Below, in pieces: positions 52,517 through 60,747 of a DNA stretch of 64,000 nucleotides. The notes under the pieces are model-generated. The model did no database searches and was not told the DNA's origin. It worked only from the letters and a program-made list of their open reading frames with translations. Source of the stretch: Alphaproteobacteria bacterium (GTDB taxonomy: Bacteria; Pseudomonadota; Alphaproteobacteria; Rhodospirillales; WMHbin7). The position numbers were made by a program, and so were the translations under genes. The DNA lies in NCBI GenBank assembly GCA_015231795.1, contig JADGAX010000002.1, positions 434,001 to 498,000 of the forward strand, written 5' to 3'. Each line of letters starts with the position of its first letter. Positions within the stretch are counted from its first letter, which is position 1.

Positions 52517-54072
52517 CCCCGTTCCTCGCCAAATTGGAAGCCTTGTCGGGTTGGCGTCGTCGCGGCTTTCTTGCCGCTTTGGGCGGGTTTGCCGCGCTGG
52601 CCTTGCCACCCATCTATTTTTTGCCTGTCCTTGGCTTGTCCTTTGCGGGTCTTGCCTTGCTGTTAAGCGGGGCGGCCAGCCGCAAAAGCGCCTTCGCTAC
52701 CGGCTGGTGGTTCGGGCTGGGCTTTTTTACCGCCGGACTGTACTGGATTTCCAACGCCCTGCTGGTCGATGCCGCCCGTTTTGCCTGGTTCATTCCCTTC
52801 TCCCTTTTCGGCCTGTCGGGCGTGCTGGCGATCTTTTGCGGCTTGGCCACGCTTCTGTCTTGGCGGATTTGCCGCAAGGGCGTGGGCGGCGCGCTGGCCC
52901 TGGCCGCCGCCTGGGTCTTGCTGGAATGGCTGCGCAGCTTCGTTTTCACCGGATTTCCCTGGAATCTGATCGCCAGCATCTGGGTGCCGGTCTTGCCGGT
53001 GCTGCAATCCGAAGCCTGGATTGGTCCCTATGGGCTGGGTTTCCTGACACTTTGGGCCGCCATCGTCTGGCCTCTGATTTTTCGTGATAGATCGGCGCGC
53101 CATCGCTTGCTGGCGGGCCTGCCATTTCTGATTTTGTTGCTGCTGGGAATGGGCGGCTTGATGCGCCTTCAGGGCGGCGACATCGTCATGACCGACGATG
53201 TGCGCCTGCGCCTCGTGCAGCCCAATATTCCCCAAACCCTGAAATGGAAGAACGAGCTGCGCTTCGCGCATCTCTTGAAGCTGATCGAGATGAGCCAAGT
53301 AGCCAGCGACGAGCCGCCCACGCATGTGATCTGGGCGGAAACCGCCGTGCCCTATATATTGGATCACGATGTGCAGGCTAGGCTGGCGGTGGCCAAGGCG
53401 GTTCCCGCGAATGGCTTGGTGATTACCGGCGCGGTGCGCACCACCGAGCCGGGTTTGGAACCCTACCAGATATGGAACAGCCTGCTGGCGATTGACGAAT
53501 CCGGCCTGATCCGGGGCGTCTTCGACAAATTCCATCTGGTGCCCTTTGGCGAATACATGCCGCTGAAATCGATCCTGCCCTTGAAGAAAATCACCGAGGG
53601 CGCCACCGATTTTTCGCCCGGCCCCGGCCCGCTGACCATCGCCCTGCCGGGTCTGCCTCCCGTCGGGCCTTTGATCTGCTACGAGGTCATCTTCCCCCAT
53701 GCGGTGGCCGAACCCGGCAAACGCCCAGATTGGCTGCTCAATCTCACCAATGACAGCTGGTACGGGATAAGCACCGGTCCTCACCAGCATTTTGCAACCG
53801 CCCGCATGCGCGCGGTCGAAGAGGGGCTGCCGCTCGTTCGAGTTGCAAACAGCGGCATCTCGGGCGTCATCGACCCCTATGGCCGCGTAGTGGCCGAATT
53901 GGGACTTGGGCAAGAAGGCATCTTGGATAGCCGCCTTCCCAAGCCATTGAATGAGGCAACGATTTACGCCCGGACAGGAGACGTGCCCAGCATTGGAGTT
54001 CTTATTCTTTTACTTATTGTCTTGAAATTCATGGTTTGTCACACGGGATTTTCCTCAATACGATACTCGTGA
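52513..54072 (+). CDS. lnt: Apolipoprotein N-acyltransferase Lnt
   Basis: Adds the third acyl chain to the N-terminal Cys of lipoproteins such as MlaA, in the inner membrane. The 519 residues have about six N-terminal helices and a nitrilase domain with the catalytic triad Glu in VIWAETAVPYIL, Lys in FDKFHLVPFGEYMP and Cys in PLICYEVIFPHAV. The start is GTG at 52513 with a GTGA overlap to corC. A C-terminal helix ends the protein. Last gene of the miaB run. Confidence 0.96.
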   Translation: MTPFLAKLEALSGWRRRGFLAALGGFAALALPPIYFLPVLGLSFAGLALLLSGAASRKSAFATGWWFGLGFFTAGLYWISNALLVDAARFAWFIPFSLFGLSGVLAIFCGLATLLSWRICRKGVGGALALAAAWVLLEWLRSFVFTGFPWNLIASIWVPVLPVLQSEAWIGPYGLGFLTLWAAIVWPLIFRDRSARHRLLAGLPFLILLLLGMGGLMRLQGGDIVMTDDVRLRLVQPNIPQTLKWKNELRFAHLLKLIEMSQVASDEPPTHVIWAETAVPYILDHDVQARLAVAKAVPANGLVITGAVRTTEPGLEPYQIWNSLLAIDESGLIRGVFDKFHLVPFGEYMPLKSILPLKKITEGATDFSPGPGPLTIALPGLPPVGPLICYEVIFPHAVAEPGKRPDWLLNLTNDSWYGISTGPHQHFATARMRAVEEGLPLVRVANSGISGVIDPYGRVVAELGLGQEGILDSRLPKPLNEATIYARTGDVPSIGVLILLLIVLKFMVCHTGFSSIRYS

Positions 54073-54077
54073 AGCGG

Positions 54078-54100
54078 TTGACTTACATATTTGCGTATGT
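54078..54100 (+). promoter_or_regulatory. Possible promoter and operator of the first XRE gene
   Basis: TTGACT (54078-54083) could be a -35 box. It is followed by ACATA (54085-54089) and TATGT (54096-54100), exact complements 6 bases apart. The region between lnt and the regulator is AT-rich compared with its surroundings. No convincing -10 box is seen. Autoregulation by the XRE protein is possible. Confidence 0.35.
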
Positions 54101-54181
54101 CTTACTTTCGGAAAGCCGACGACAACTAGCGTTGGGACAGATCGGCTAACCTTGCGGATCAACACGAAAGAACATAATAAA

Positions 54182-54682
54182 ATGGCTAAAAGTCCCACTC
54201 GGAATAAGGGTCCCGTTTCCCGTAAGTCCAGCCGCGGCCGGACGGCGACGGGCAAGCCGAACCCCATCGACGTGCATGTCGGCAACCGCGTTCGCCTGCG
54301 TCGGACGTTGCTGGGCATGAGCCAGGAGAAGCTCGGCGAAGCGATCGGGCTGACCTTCCAACAGGTGCAGAAGTACGAGCGCGGCGCCAACCGCGTCGGC
54401 GCATCGCGCCTGTACGACCTGTCGCAGGTTCTGGATGTGCCGGTGTCGTATTTCTTTGACGACATGCCTGACGAAGTCACCCGCTCAAGCCCGCGCCAGA
54501 TTCTCGGCATGTCCGAAGATCCGGCCGCCGATTTCGAGCACGACCCTATGACCAAGCGCGAAACGCTGGAACTGGTGCGCGCCTATTACCGCGTGACCAA
54601 TCCCGCCGTGCGCCGTCGCCTGTTCGAATTGGCCAAGTCGCTGGCCAATGTCGAAAGCGAAGAAGAAGTCAGCGAAGACTGA
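54182..54682 (+). CDS. XRE-family helix-turn-helix regulator (first of a pair)
   Basis: A 166-residue DNA-binding protein. A basic N-terminal tail (KSSRGRTATGKPNP) leads into the HTH: VGNRVRLRRTLLGMSQEKL, then AIGLTFQQVQKYERGANRV and LSQVLDVPVSYFFDDM. A helical C-terminus ends in RRRLFELAKSLANVESEEE. This type is highly conserved in alphaproteobacteria with no clear general role. It lies between lnt and metK. The C-terminal Arg-Arg...Leu-Ala-Lys-Ser-Leu segment recurs in the next gene, showing the two are paralogues. Confidence 0.9.
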   Translation: MAKSPTRNKGPVSRKSSRGRTATGKPNPIDVHVGNRVRLRRTLLGMSQEKLGEAIGLTFQQVQKYERGANRVGASRLYDLSQVLDVPVSYFFDDMPDEVTRSSPRQILGMSEDPAADFEHDPMTKRETLELVRAYYRVTNPAVRRRLFELAKSLANVESEEEVSED

Positions 54683-54749
54683 CGGCAACCATTGCGTGAA
54701 GTAATCGCGTATTATTTTTCGCGGTACGCGTAACAACTGCTAGACGCCA

Positions 54750-54793
54750 AAAACTCCATGTGTAACACTTGTAAAGTGTTAGCATGGAGTTTT
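54750..54793 (+). promoter_or_regulatory. Long hairpin covering the ribosome binding site of the second XRE gene
   Basis: AAAACTCCATG (54750-54760) pairs fully with CATGGAGTTTT (54783-54793), and TAACACTT (54763-54770) pairs with AAGTGTTA (54774-54781), with a small bulge and a 3-base loop. In total 19 base pairs. The right arm contains GGAG (54786-54789), the only Shine-Dalgarno match for the TTG start at 54797. It may be a translational switch, a DNA operator or a weak terminator (TTTT follows). Confidence 0.7.
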
Positions 54794-54796
54794 ACC

Positions 54797-55177
54797 TTGT
54801 CGCGTCCTCAGCCCTACGATTCATCTTCGCCCGCCCCCTCCCAGGATTTTCTTGCCCAGCTTGGACAACGACTTGAAAATCTGCGCCAAGCCAGCGGGTT
54901 CGAACGCGCGCAACTGGCAAAATGCGTAGGAATCACGGGCGGCAGGCTGAAGAGGATCGAAGAAGGCCAGGCGCGTCTCGAAGCCAGCCTGCTCTATGCG
55001 CTTCTGCAGGCGATGAACGTAAAAGTAGCCGACTTCTTCGATGGGGCCGCCCAAGCCGGGCCGTCGCCGCTTGATCCTGAGGCGCAAGAACTGATGCGCC
55101 TGTTCAGCACCATTCCGGACGCTGGCATCCGCCGCTCGATCTTGAAACTGGCCAAGTCTTTGTCGGAAAAACCTTGA
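54797..55177 (+). CDS. XRE-family helix-turn-helix regulator (second of a pair)
   Basis: A 126-residue DNA-binding protein with TTG as the likely start, 7 bases after GGAG; no ATG is available in frame near it. The HTH runs LGQRLENLRQASGFERAQL, CVGITGGRLKRIEEGQARLE and LLQAMNVKVADFFDG. The C-terminus (IRRSILKLAKSLSEKP) resembles that of the upstream regulator. It is more diverged in the recognition helix, so it may bind another site. It ends 87 bases before metK and might regulate it; no motif proves this. Confidence 0.82.
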   Translation: MSRPQPYDSSSPAPSQDFLAQLGQRLENLRQASGFERAQLAKCVGITGGRLKRIEEGQARLEASLLYALLQAMNVKVADFFDGAAQAGPSPLDPEAQELMRLFSTIPDAGIRRSILKLAKSLSEKP

Positions 55178-55264
55178 CGGTTGGCTGATTCCCTGGGAAA
55201 ACGCACTCCGCGCCAAGCCTTGCGGCATGGCGATTCCCTTTCCTTGATGCCGAAGGAGCCAAGC

Positions 55265-56437
55265 GTGTCCAAGGCCGACTTTCTGTTCACCAGCGAATCC
55301 GTTTCCGAAGGCCATCCCGACAAGGTCTGTGACCGCATTTCGGACGCCGTCGTCGACATCTTTCTGAGCGCCGACCCGTACGCCCGAGTCGCCTGCGAGA
55401 CGCTGTGCACCACCAACCGGGTTGTCCTGGCCGGCGAAGTGCGCGGACCCGCCTCGATCACGACGCAGCTGATCGAAGACACGACGCGCCAAGCCATCCG
55501 CGACATCGGCTACGAGCAGGACGGCTTCCATTGGAAGAACGCCAAGGTCGAGATTCTGCTGCACTCGCAATCGGCGGACATCGCGGTCGGCGTCGACGCT
55601 GCGGGCAACAAGGACGAGGGCGCTGGCGACCAGGGCATCATGTTCGGCTATGCCTGCACCGAAACGCCGGTTCTGATGCCTGCCCCCATTTATTACGCGC
55701 ATGAAATTCTGCGTTCGCTGGCCGAAGCGCGCCATTCGGGGGCCACCACCAAGCTGGGTCCCGACGCCAAGAGCCAAGTGACGCTGCAATATGTGAACGG
55801 CAAGCCGGTGCGCGCCACGTCGGTCGTGGTCTCGACCCAGCACACCGAAGACGTCAACCAGGAAGAAGTGCGCGAGATCGTGCGCCCGCACGTGCTGAAC
55901 GTTCTGCCCAAGGGCTGGATGTGCGACGAGCCGCATTTCTACGTCAATCCCACCGGTCGTTTCGTTATTGGCGGTCCCGACGGCGACGCCGGCCTGACCG
56001 GTCGCAAGATCATCGTCGATACTTACGGCGGCGCGGCCCCGCATGGCGGCGGCGCTTTCTCGGGCAAGGACCCGACCAAGGTCGACCGCTCGGCCGCCTA
56101 TGCGTCGCGCTATCTGGCCAAGAACGTGGTGGCCGCCGGTCTGGCCGACCGCTGCGTGATCCAGCTGTCTTACGCCATCGGCGTTTCGAAGCCCCTGTCG
56201 GTTTACATCGACACTTTCGGCACCGGAAAAGTGGACGAGGACAAGCTGTCCAACGTTCTGCAAGATCTGGTGAACTTAAGCCCGCGCGGCATTCGCGAGC
56301 ATCTGGGCCTGAACAAGCCCATCTATGCCCGCACCGCCTCTTACGGCCATTTCGGGCGCAACCCCGATGCCGACGGCGGCTTCTCGTGGGAAAAGACCGA
56401 TCTGGTCGATCAGCTCAAGAAAGCCTTTGGCGCCTGA
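55265..56437 (+). CDS. metK: S-adenosylmethionine synthetase MetK
   Basis: Makes SAM from methionine and ATP. The 390 residues contain [20 protein letters not shown] with the ATP-contacting His, the hexapeptide GAGDQG and the P-loop-like [16 protein letters not shown]. Complete for the family. The start is GTG at 55265, 6 bases after AAGGAG; an in-frame ATG at 55247 has no ribosome site. No SAM riboswitch motif is seen in the 87-base leader. It is functionally tied to metF/metH at the left end of the window. Confidence 0.97.
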   Translation: MSKADFLFTSESVSEGHPDKVCDRISDAVVDIFLSADPYARVACETLCTTNRVVLAGEVRGPASITTQLIEDTTRQAIRDIGYEQDGFHWKNAKVEILLHSQSADIAVGVDAAGNKDEGAGDQGIMFGYACTETPVLMPAPIYYAHEILRSLAEARHSGATTKLGPDAKSQVTLQYVNGKPVRATSVVVSTQHTEDVNQEEVREIVRPHVLNVLPKGWMCDEPHFYVNPTGRFVIGGPDGDAGLTGRKIIVDTYGGAAPHGGGAFSGKDPTKVDRSAAYASRYLAKNVVAAGLADRCVIQLSYAIGVSKPLSVYIDTFGTGKVDEDKLSNVLQDLVNLSPRGIREHLGLNKPIYARTASYGHFGRNPDADGGFSWEKTDLVDQLKKAFGA

Positions 56438-57149
56438 TCAGCCCGATAAGGAACGATGCGACGGGGCGGCAGGTCAATCCTGCCGCCCTCCCCGTTTCTA
56501 TGGTCGGCGCAAGGGAAAGCCGCTGCGCCAGGGCAAGCAGGAACTGATTCAAAATCTGCTGCCCGGCTTGGCGATTTCCACGCCCGCTGCGGGCGAGACC
56601 ATCGATCCCTTTGCTTTGTTCTCACCCCCGCCAAGCGAGTTGTGGCTGGAAGTGGGATTCGGGGCGGGTGAACACACGGCGGCCCAGGCCAGCGCCAATC
56701 CGCATGTCGGGTTGATCGCGTCGGAAGTATTCCTGAACGGGCTGGGCGGACTGTTGAAACATATTGCGGCCTTGGATTTGGCCAACATCCGCATCTATCC
56801 CGAGGATGTGCGCAAACTTCTGCCCTCCCTGCCCGATGCTTGCCTGGGGCGCGTCTTCGTTCTCTTCCCCGATCCTTGGCCCAAAAAGCGCCATGCAGTG
56901 CGCCGCTTCATCGGACAGGACAATCTGGACCAATTGTCGCGCCTGCTGGCCCCTGGCAAAGAATTGCGCGTCGCCAGCGACCATCCGGTCTATATCGACT
57001 GGACGCAAGAACAGATGTCCTTGCGCGATGATTTCAAGCCGGTCTTGCAGACAAGCCTGCGGCCCAGCGATTGGCCGCCGTCCCGCTATGAGCAAAAGGC
57101 GCTCGAGAAGGGCGTCGGCTGCACCTATATGGCGTGGGAAAAAAAGTAG
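56427..57149 (+). CDS. trmB: tRNA (guanine-N7-)-methyltransferase TrmB, start uncertain
   Basis: Methylates G46 of tRNAs. The family core is in one frame: [32 protein letters not shown] (SAM loop), [27 protein letters not shown] and [10 protein letters not shown] at the end. No ATG or GTG lies upstream of the core in this frame; only TTG at 56427, inside metK, without a good ribosome site. An ATG at 56456 with AAGGA upstream reads in another frame and would join the core if one C of the CCCC run at 56490-56493 were absent. So either the start is TTG or the gene carries a one-base insertion. Confidence 0.8.
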   Translation: MAPDQPDKERCDGAAGQSCRPPRFYGRRKGKPLRQGKQELIQNLLPGLAISTPAAGETIDPFALFSPPPSELWLEVGFGAGEHTAAQASANPHVGLIASEVFLNGLGGLLKHIAALDLANIRIYPEDVRKLLPSLPDACLGRVFVLFPDPWPKKRHAVRRFIGQDNLDQLSRLLAPGKELRVASDHPVYIDWTQEQMSLRDDFKPVLQTSLRPSDWPPSRYEQKALEKGVGCTYMAWEKK

Positions 57150-57169
57150 CTGTCAGCTATCAGCCGTCT

Positions 57170-57350
57170 GCGCGCCCGGCGCCGAGGGTCGGCATCACGC
57201 GGGCAAGGCCCGCGCGGCGGGTTCCACCCCGCCGAGAGCCAAGCGCCCAAGGGGCGCGCCCGGCGTCTGAGGGACGGCATCACGCGGGCAAGGCCCGCGC
57301 GGCGGGTTCCACCCCGCCGAGAGCCAAGCGCCCAAGGGGCGCGCCCGGCG
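57170..57350. repeat. Tandem hairpin-rich repeat, period about 85 bases
   Basis: Two full copies (from 57170 and 57254) and the start of a third (57339-57350) each begin GCGCGCCCGGCG. Each copy can fold three hairpins: GCGGGC-AAG-GCCCGC, GGCGGG around TTCCAC with CCCGCC, and GCGCCC-AAG-GGGCGC. Copies differ by a few bases near the 5' end. It fills the gap between convergent trmB and ptsI and may act as a transcription barrier or a REP-type element. It begins after a TCAGCCGTC string shared with the repeat at 21557. Confidence 0.85.
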
Positions 57351-57364
57351 CCTGAGGGGCAGCA

Positions 57365-59134
57365 TTAAGAAGCATCCGCCTCGTCGTTGAAACTGTCAAT
57401 CAGGGCCGATATGCGTGCCGAATCCACCTGATCCATGATGCTGCGCGCCCTGCGGATGGCGCCGCTCAGATTCATGGCGCGGATGCGCTGCTTGACGCGG
57501 CCCAGATGGATGGGGGCCATCGACAATTCGCGGATACCCAATCCCAGCAGCAGCCCGGTCAAGCGGGCCTCGCCCGCCATTTCGCCGCAGACCGACACGG
57601 GAATGCGCGCCCGCAAAGCCGCCTCGGTGGCGAATTGAATCATGCGCAACACGGCGGGGTGCAGCGGATTGTAAAGACTGGCCACCTGCTCGTCCGAACG
57701 GTCGATGGCCAGCGTGTACATGGTCAGGTCGTTGGTGCCGATGGCGAAAAAATCGGCATGCGTGGCCAGGGCGTCGGCGGTGATGGCGGCGCCCGGAATT
57801 TCGATCATGATGCCCAGCGGCGGCAGCGGGTCAGCGATCGGCACCCGCTTGCGCTTCAATTTCTTGGCGATGCGCGTCATCGCCTCGCGCACGCAGGTCA
57901 CTTCGGCCACGGTCATGACCATGGGCAACAGAATGCGGATCGGTCCATGCGCCCCGGCGCGAAGGCAAGCCGCCAGTTGGGGTTCCAGCAGTTCCGGATG
58001 CTTGAGCGACAGGCGAATGGCGCGCAAGCCCAAGGCGGGGTTGAGGCCCGGCGAATCGAGATCGGGCAGTTTCTCGCTGCCCGCGTCCAGGGTTCTGATG
58101 GTGACGGGTCGGCCCTTCATCGCCTTGACGATGCCCGAAAGCGCTTGATACTGCTCGTCCTCGTTGGGCAAGTCGCTGCGGTTCATGAACAAGAACTCGC
58201 TGCGCAGCAGGCCAACCCCCATGGCGCCCGCGTTCAAAACGCCGTCGACTTCTCCGGGCAGTTCGATATTGGCCATCAGGGAAATCGTCTCGCCGTCCTT
58301 GGTCACGGCAGGCAGGCTCGACAGGCCTTCAAGCTGGCGGCGGATGCGCAGATGCTGGGCGCGCAGAGCGCGGTAAGCCGACAAAGTCGCAGCGGAAGGA
58401 TTGATGATGACCTGGCCAAGCCCGCCGTCGATGATGACGGTCTCGCCGCCGCGCAACCCATCGAGCAAGCCGGAAACGCCCAACACCGATGGAATGCCCA
58501 AGGAACGGGCCATGATGGCGGTGTGGCTTTCCATGCCGCCCGCTTCCGTCGCCAATCCAACAACCAGCTTGGGATCGAGAAGGGCGGTGTCGGCGGGCGA
58601 CAATTCATCGGCCAGCACGGCTGAATTCTTGTTCAATTGCTCGAAGGGCCGCCAGGCGGATTTGTTGAGGGCGCGGATCAGGCGCGATCCCACTTCGCTG
58701 ATGTCGGCGGCCCTGGCCGCCAGATAGGAATCATCGACCGCCGCCAGCCCCTCGACGATCTCGCCGATCTCGCGCATGACGGCGGATTCGGCATTGATAC
58801 GTTCTTGCTTGATGCGCGATTCAACGCCGCGCACCAAGCGCGACCCCTTCAGCATTTGAAGATAGGCTTCCAAAAGGTAACCCATTTCCTCGGCCGCCGC
58901 CGAAGGCAATTTCTTGGCCTTGTGCAGCAAGTCGTCGACCTGTCGTCCGGCCTGGCTGGCCGCCTGCTGAAAGCGCGCCAGTTCGTCGTCAATGCGAGAA
59001 GCGGGAATGCGGTATTCGGGCACATGCACTTGGCCGTGCTCGTGGCGATGCGCGACGCCAACCGCAATGCCGGGAGCTGCGGCCAGACCTTCTAAGATGC
59101 GCTCCTTGCCCGATACGGGCTGGCTAGTCTTCAT
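57365..59134 (-). CDS. ptsI: Phosphoenolpyruvate-protein phosphotransferase (enzyme I)
   Basis: First component of the regulatory PTS: takes phosphate from PEP to its active His and passes it to HPr. The 589 residues show the phospho-His204 in GGMESHTAIMARSLGI and the PEP site with LLRSEFLFMNR, IRTLDAGSEK and VCGEMAGEA. The N-terminal GAF domain of EI-Ntr (PtsP) is absent, so it is EI-like, though it works in a regulatory set without sugar permeases here. The ATG at 59134 lies 11 bases inside the HPr gene. It ends next to the tandem repeat. Confidence 0.94.
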   Translation of the reverse strand: MKTSQPVSGKERILEGLAAAPGIAVGVAHRHEHGQVHVPEYRIPASRIDDELARFQQAASQAGRQVDDLLHKAKKLPSAAAEEMGYLLEAYLQMLKGSRLVRGVESRIKQERINAESAVMREIGEIVEGLAAVDDSYLAARAADISEVGSRLIRALNKSAWRPFEQLNKNSAVLADELSPADTALLDPKLVVGLATEAGGMESHTAIMARSLGIPSVLGVSGLLDGLRGGETVIIDGGLGQVIINPSAATLSAYRALRAQHLRIRRQLEGLSSLPAVTKDGETISLMANIELPGEVDGVLNAGAMGVGLLRSEFLFMNRSDLPNEDEQYQALSGIVKAMKGRPVTIRTLDAGSEKLPDLDSPGLNPALGLRAIRLSLKHPELLEPQLAACLRAGAHGPIRILLPMVMTVAEVTCVREAMTRIAKKLKRKRVPIADPLPPLGIMIEIPGAAITADALATHADFFAIGTNDLTMYTLAIDRSDEQVASLYNPLHPAVLRMIQFATEAALRARIPVSVCGEMAGEARLTGLLLGLGIRELSMAPIHLGRVKQRIRAMNLSGAIRRARSIMDQVDSARISALIDSFNDEADAS

Positions 59135-59399
59135 CGAATTTGCGCTCCACAAGATCGGTCAAGGCAGTCAATGCCGCTTCGGCGTCGTCGCCCAGAGTGC
59201 GGATTTCGATTTGCGTGCCGGGGGCGGCGGCCAGCATCATCAGACCCATGATCGAGACGCCGGAAACTTCCTGTCCCTTGCGGCTGACGAAGGTTTGGGC
59301 GCTGAACTGCCCCGCCGTCTTGACGAATTTCGCGGCGGCCCTGGCGTGCAAACCCAGGCGATTGACGATGGTGACGGTGCGGCTAAGGGCTTCAGGCAT
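59124..59399 (-). CDS. ptsH: HPr phosphocarrier protein
   Basis: Small phosphocarrier of the PTS, 91 residues. The phospho-His is His18 in NRLGLHARAAAKFVK. The regulatory serine site is VSGVSIMGLMML (Ser49), the target of the HPr kinase encoded in the same cluster. Fully typical of alphaproteobacterial HPr. Its stop overlaps the enzyme I start by 11 bases; it starts 9 bases after the EIIA stop. Confidence 0.95.
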   Translation of the reverse strand: MPEALSRTVTIVNRLGLHARAAAKFVKTAGQFSAQTFVSRKGQEVSGVSIMGLMMLAAAPGTQIEIRTLGDDAEAALTALTDLVERKFDED

Positions 59400-59408
59400 G
59401 CTCGCCCC

Positions 59409-59807
59409 CTACTGCGCCAACAGGCGCGAGGCCACGTTGATATATTTGCGCCCCGCTTCCTGGGCGCTTGAAACCGCCATGCCCAGGGGTTCGGAATTGC
59501 GCACGCTGGCCAGCTTGATCAGCATGGGCAGATTGACGCCGGCGATCACTTCGATATGCGCCTTGTCCATGATCGAAATGGCCAGATTGGAGGGCGTGCC
59601 GCCAAACATGTCGGTCAGCACGACGACGCCCGCTCCCGCATCCACCTTGGCGACCTTGTCCAGAATTTCCTGGCGGCGCACCTCCATGTCGTCATCGGGC
59701 TGAATGCAGACCAGCTCGACGGCGGGTTGCTTGCCGACGACATGCTCAAGCGCCGCAACCAGTTCGACCGCCAGGCGGCCGTGGGTAACAAGGACAAGTC
59801 CGATCAT
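59409..59807 (-). CDS. PTS EIIA component, mannose family
   Basis: A 132-residue cytoplasmic EIIA domain of mannose type. The phospho-His is His9 in GLVLVTHGRLAVELV. Further blocks are VVVLTDMFGGTPSNLA and VIAGVNLPMLIKLA. With no membrane EIIC in the cluster, it probably serves as a signalling output of the phosphorelay. It lies between rapZ (25 bases upstream) and ptsH. Confidence 0.94.
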   Translation of the reverse strand: MIGLVLVTHGRLAVELVAALEHVVGKQPAVELVCIQPDDDMEVRRQEILDKVAKVDAGAGVVVLTDMFGGTPSNLAISIMDKAHIEVIAGVNLPMLIKLASVRNSEPLGMAVSSAQEAGRKYINVASRLLAQ

Positions 59808-59832
59808 GAAGAGATTCCGGTCAATTGAGTGA

Positions 59833-60747
59833 TCATGTGAGAGACGACAGCTCGCGGTGGCGCAATTCGACGGCTTGGCCCTGCAAGGAAAGCCAGTCGG
59901 CCAATCGCTCCGCCACGAAGACAGAGCGATGCCGTCCGCCGGTGCAGCCGATGGCGATGGTCAGATAGCTTTTTCCCTCGGCGGCGAAGCGGGGCAGCAA
60001 GGGCGCCAGAAGGCCGGTCAGGCGCGAAAAATAATCGTCGAAGCTGGGGTCTGCCGCGACATAGGCGGCCACCTTCGCATCGCGCCCGGTCAGCGGCCTC
60101 AGGTCCGGCACGTAATGGGGATTGATCAGAAAGCGGGCGTCGAAAACCAGATCGGCTTCGCGCGGCAGGCCCTGACGATAGGAAAACGAGGTGACGAACA
60201 CCACCAGCCGGTGGCGGCTATCCAGGCCGTATTGCGTCTCCATCAAATGGCGGAACTCGCCGATGGCCAGGCGCGAGGAATCGATGACCAGATCGGCGCG
60301 CAATTTCAAGGGAGCCAGCAAGGCGCGCTCATGCTGAATGCCGTCGATCAGGGGGCGGTCGGTGGCCAGGGGATGTCGGCGGCGCGTCTCGGTGAAGCGT
60401 CTGGCCAGCGCATCGTCGTCGGCGTCCAGAAACAAAAGTTTCACATCGACCGGCGTTTCATGGATCATGCGCGCGATGGCGGCGTCGATGTCGTTGACGC
60501 CAAAGTCGCGCGTGCGGATGTCGATGCCGACCGCCAGCGGGCGTTCCAGGACCGCATCGGGGCGCACCAACTGGGCAAACAGAGACAGCGGCAAATTGTC
60601 GACCGCTTCATAGCCCAGGTCCTCAAGCGCCTTCAGGGCCGAAGTGCGGCCAGCCCCCGACATGCCGGTCACGATAACCACGCGGGCGGACGCCGTTTGG
60701 GCGGGCGCCTGGGACATTTTGTTCTGGCTGGCCGGAGCGTCGGTCAT
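59833..60747 (-). CDS. rapZ: RapZ-family nucleotide-binding protein
   Basis: A 304-residue P-loop protein. In E. coli RapZ guides RNase E to the small RNA GlmZ and senses glucosamine-6-phosphate; whether the alphaproteobacterial protein does so is unproven. The Walker A region is VTGMSGAGRTSALKALEDLG, with Arg in place of the usual Lys. YEAVDNLPLSL and the C-terminal IGCTGGRHRSVFVAERL are family hallmarks. The gene overlaps hprK by 4 bases in the usual alphaproteobacterial order. Confidence 0.93.
   Translation of the reverse strand: MTDAPASQNKMSQAPAQTASARVVIVTGMSGAGRTSALKALEDLGYEAVDNLPLSLFAQLVRPDAVLERPLAVGIDIRTRDFGVNDIDAAIARMIHETPVDVKLLFLDADDDALARRFTETRRRHPLATDRPLIDGIQHERALLAPLKLRADLVIDSSRLAIGEFRHLMETQYGLDSRHRLVVFVTSFSYRQGLPREADLVFDARFLINPHYVPDLRPLTGRDAKVAAYVAADPSFDDYFSRLTGLLAPLLPRFAAEGKSYLTIAIGCTGGRHRSVFVAERLADWLSLQGQAVELRHRELSSLT

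Noticed and set aside
55178-55264. Possible SAM riboswitch before metK
   Set aside because: I looked for the conserved SAM-I, SAM-II and SAM/SAH core strings and pairings and saw none; the leader is also short.
56456-56671. ATG-started short frame between metK and the trmB core
   Set aside because: As an independent gene it has no recognisable product and overlaps the TrmB core. It is better explained as the displaced N-terminus of trmB.
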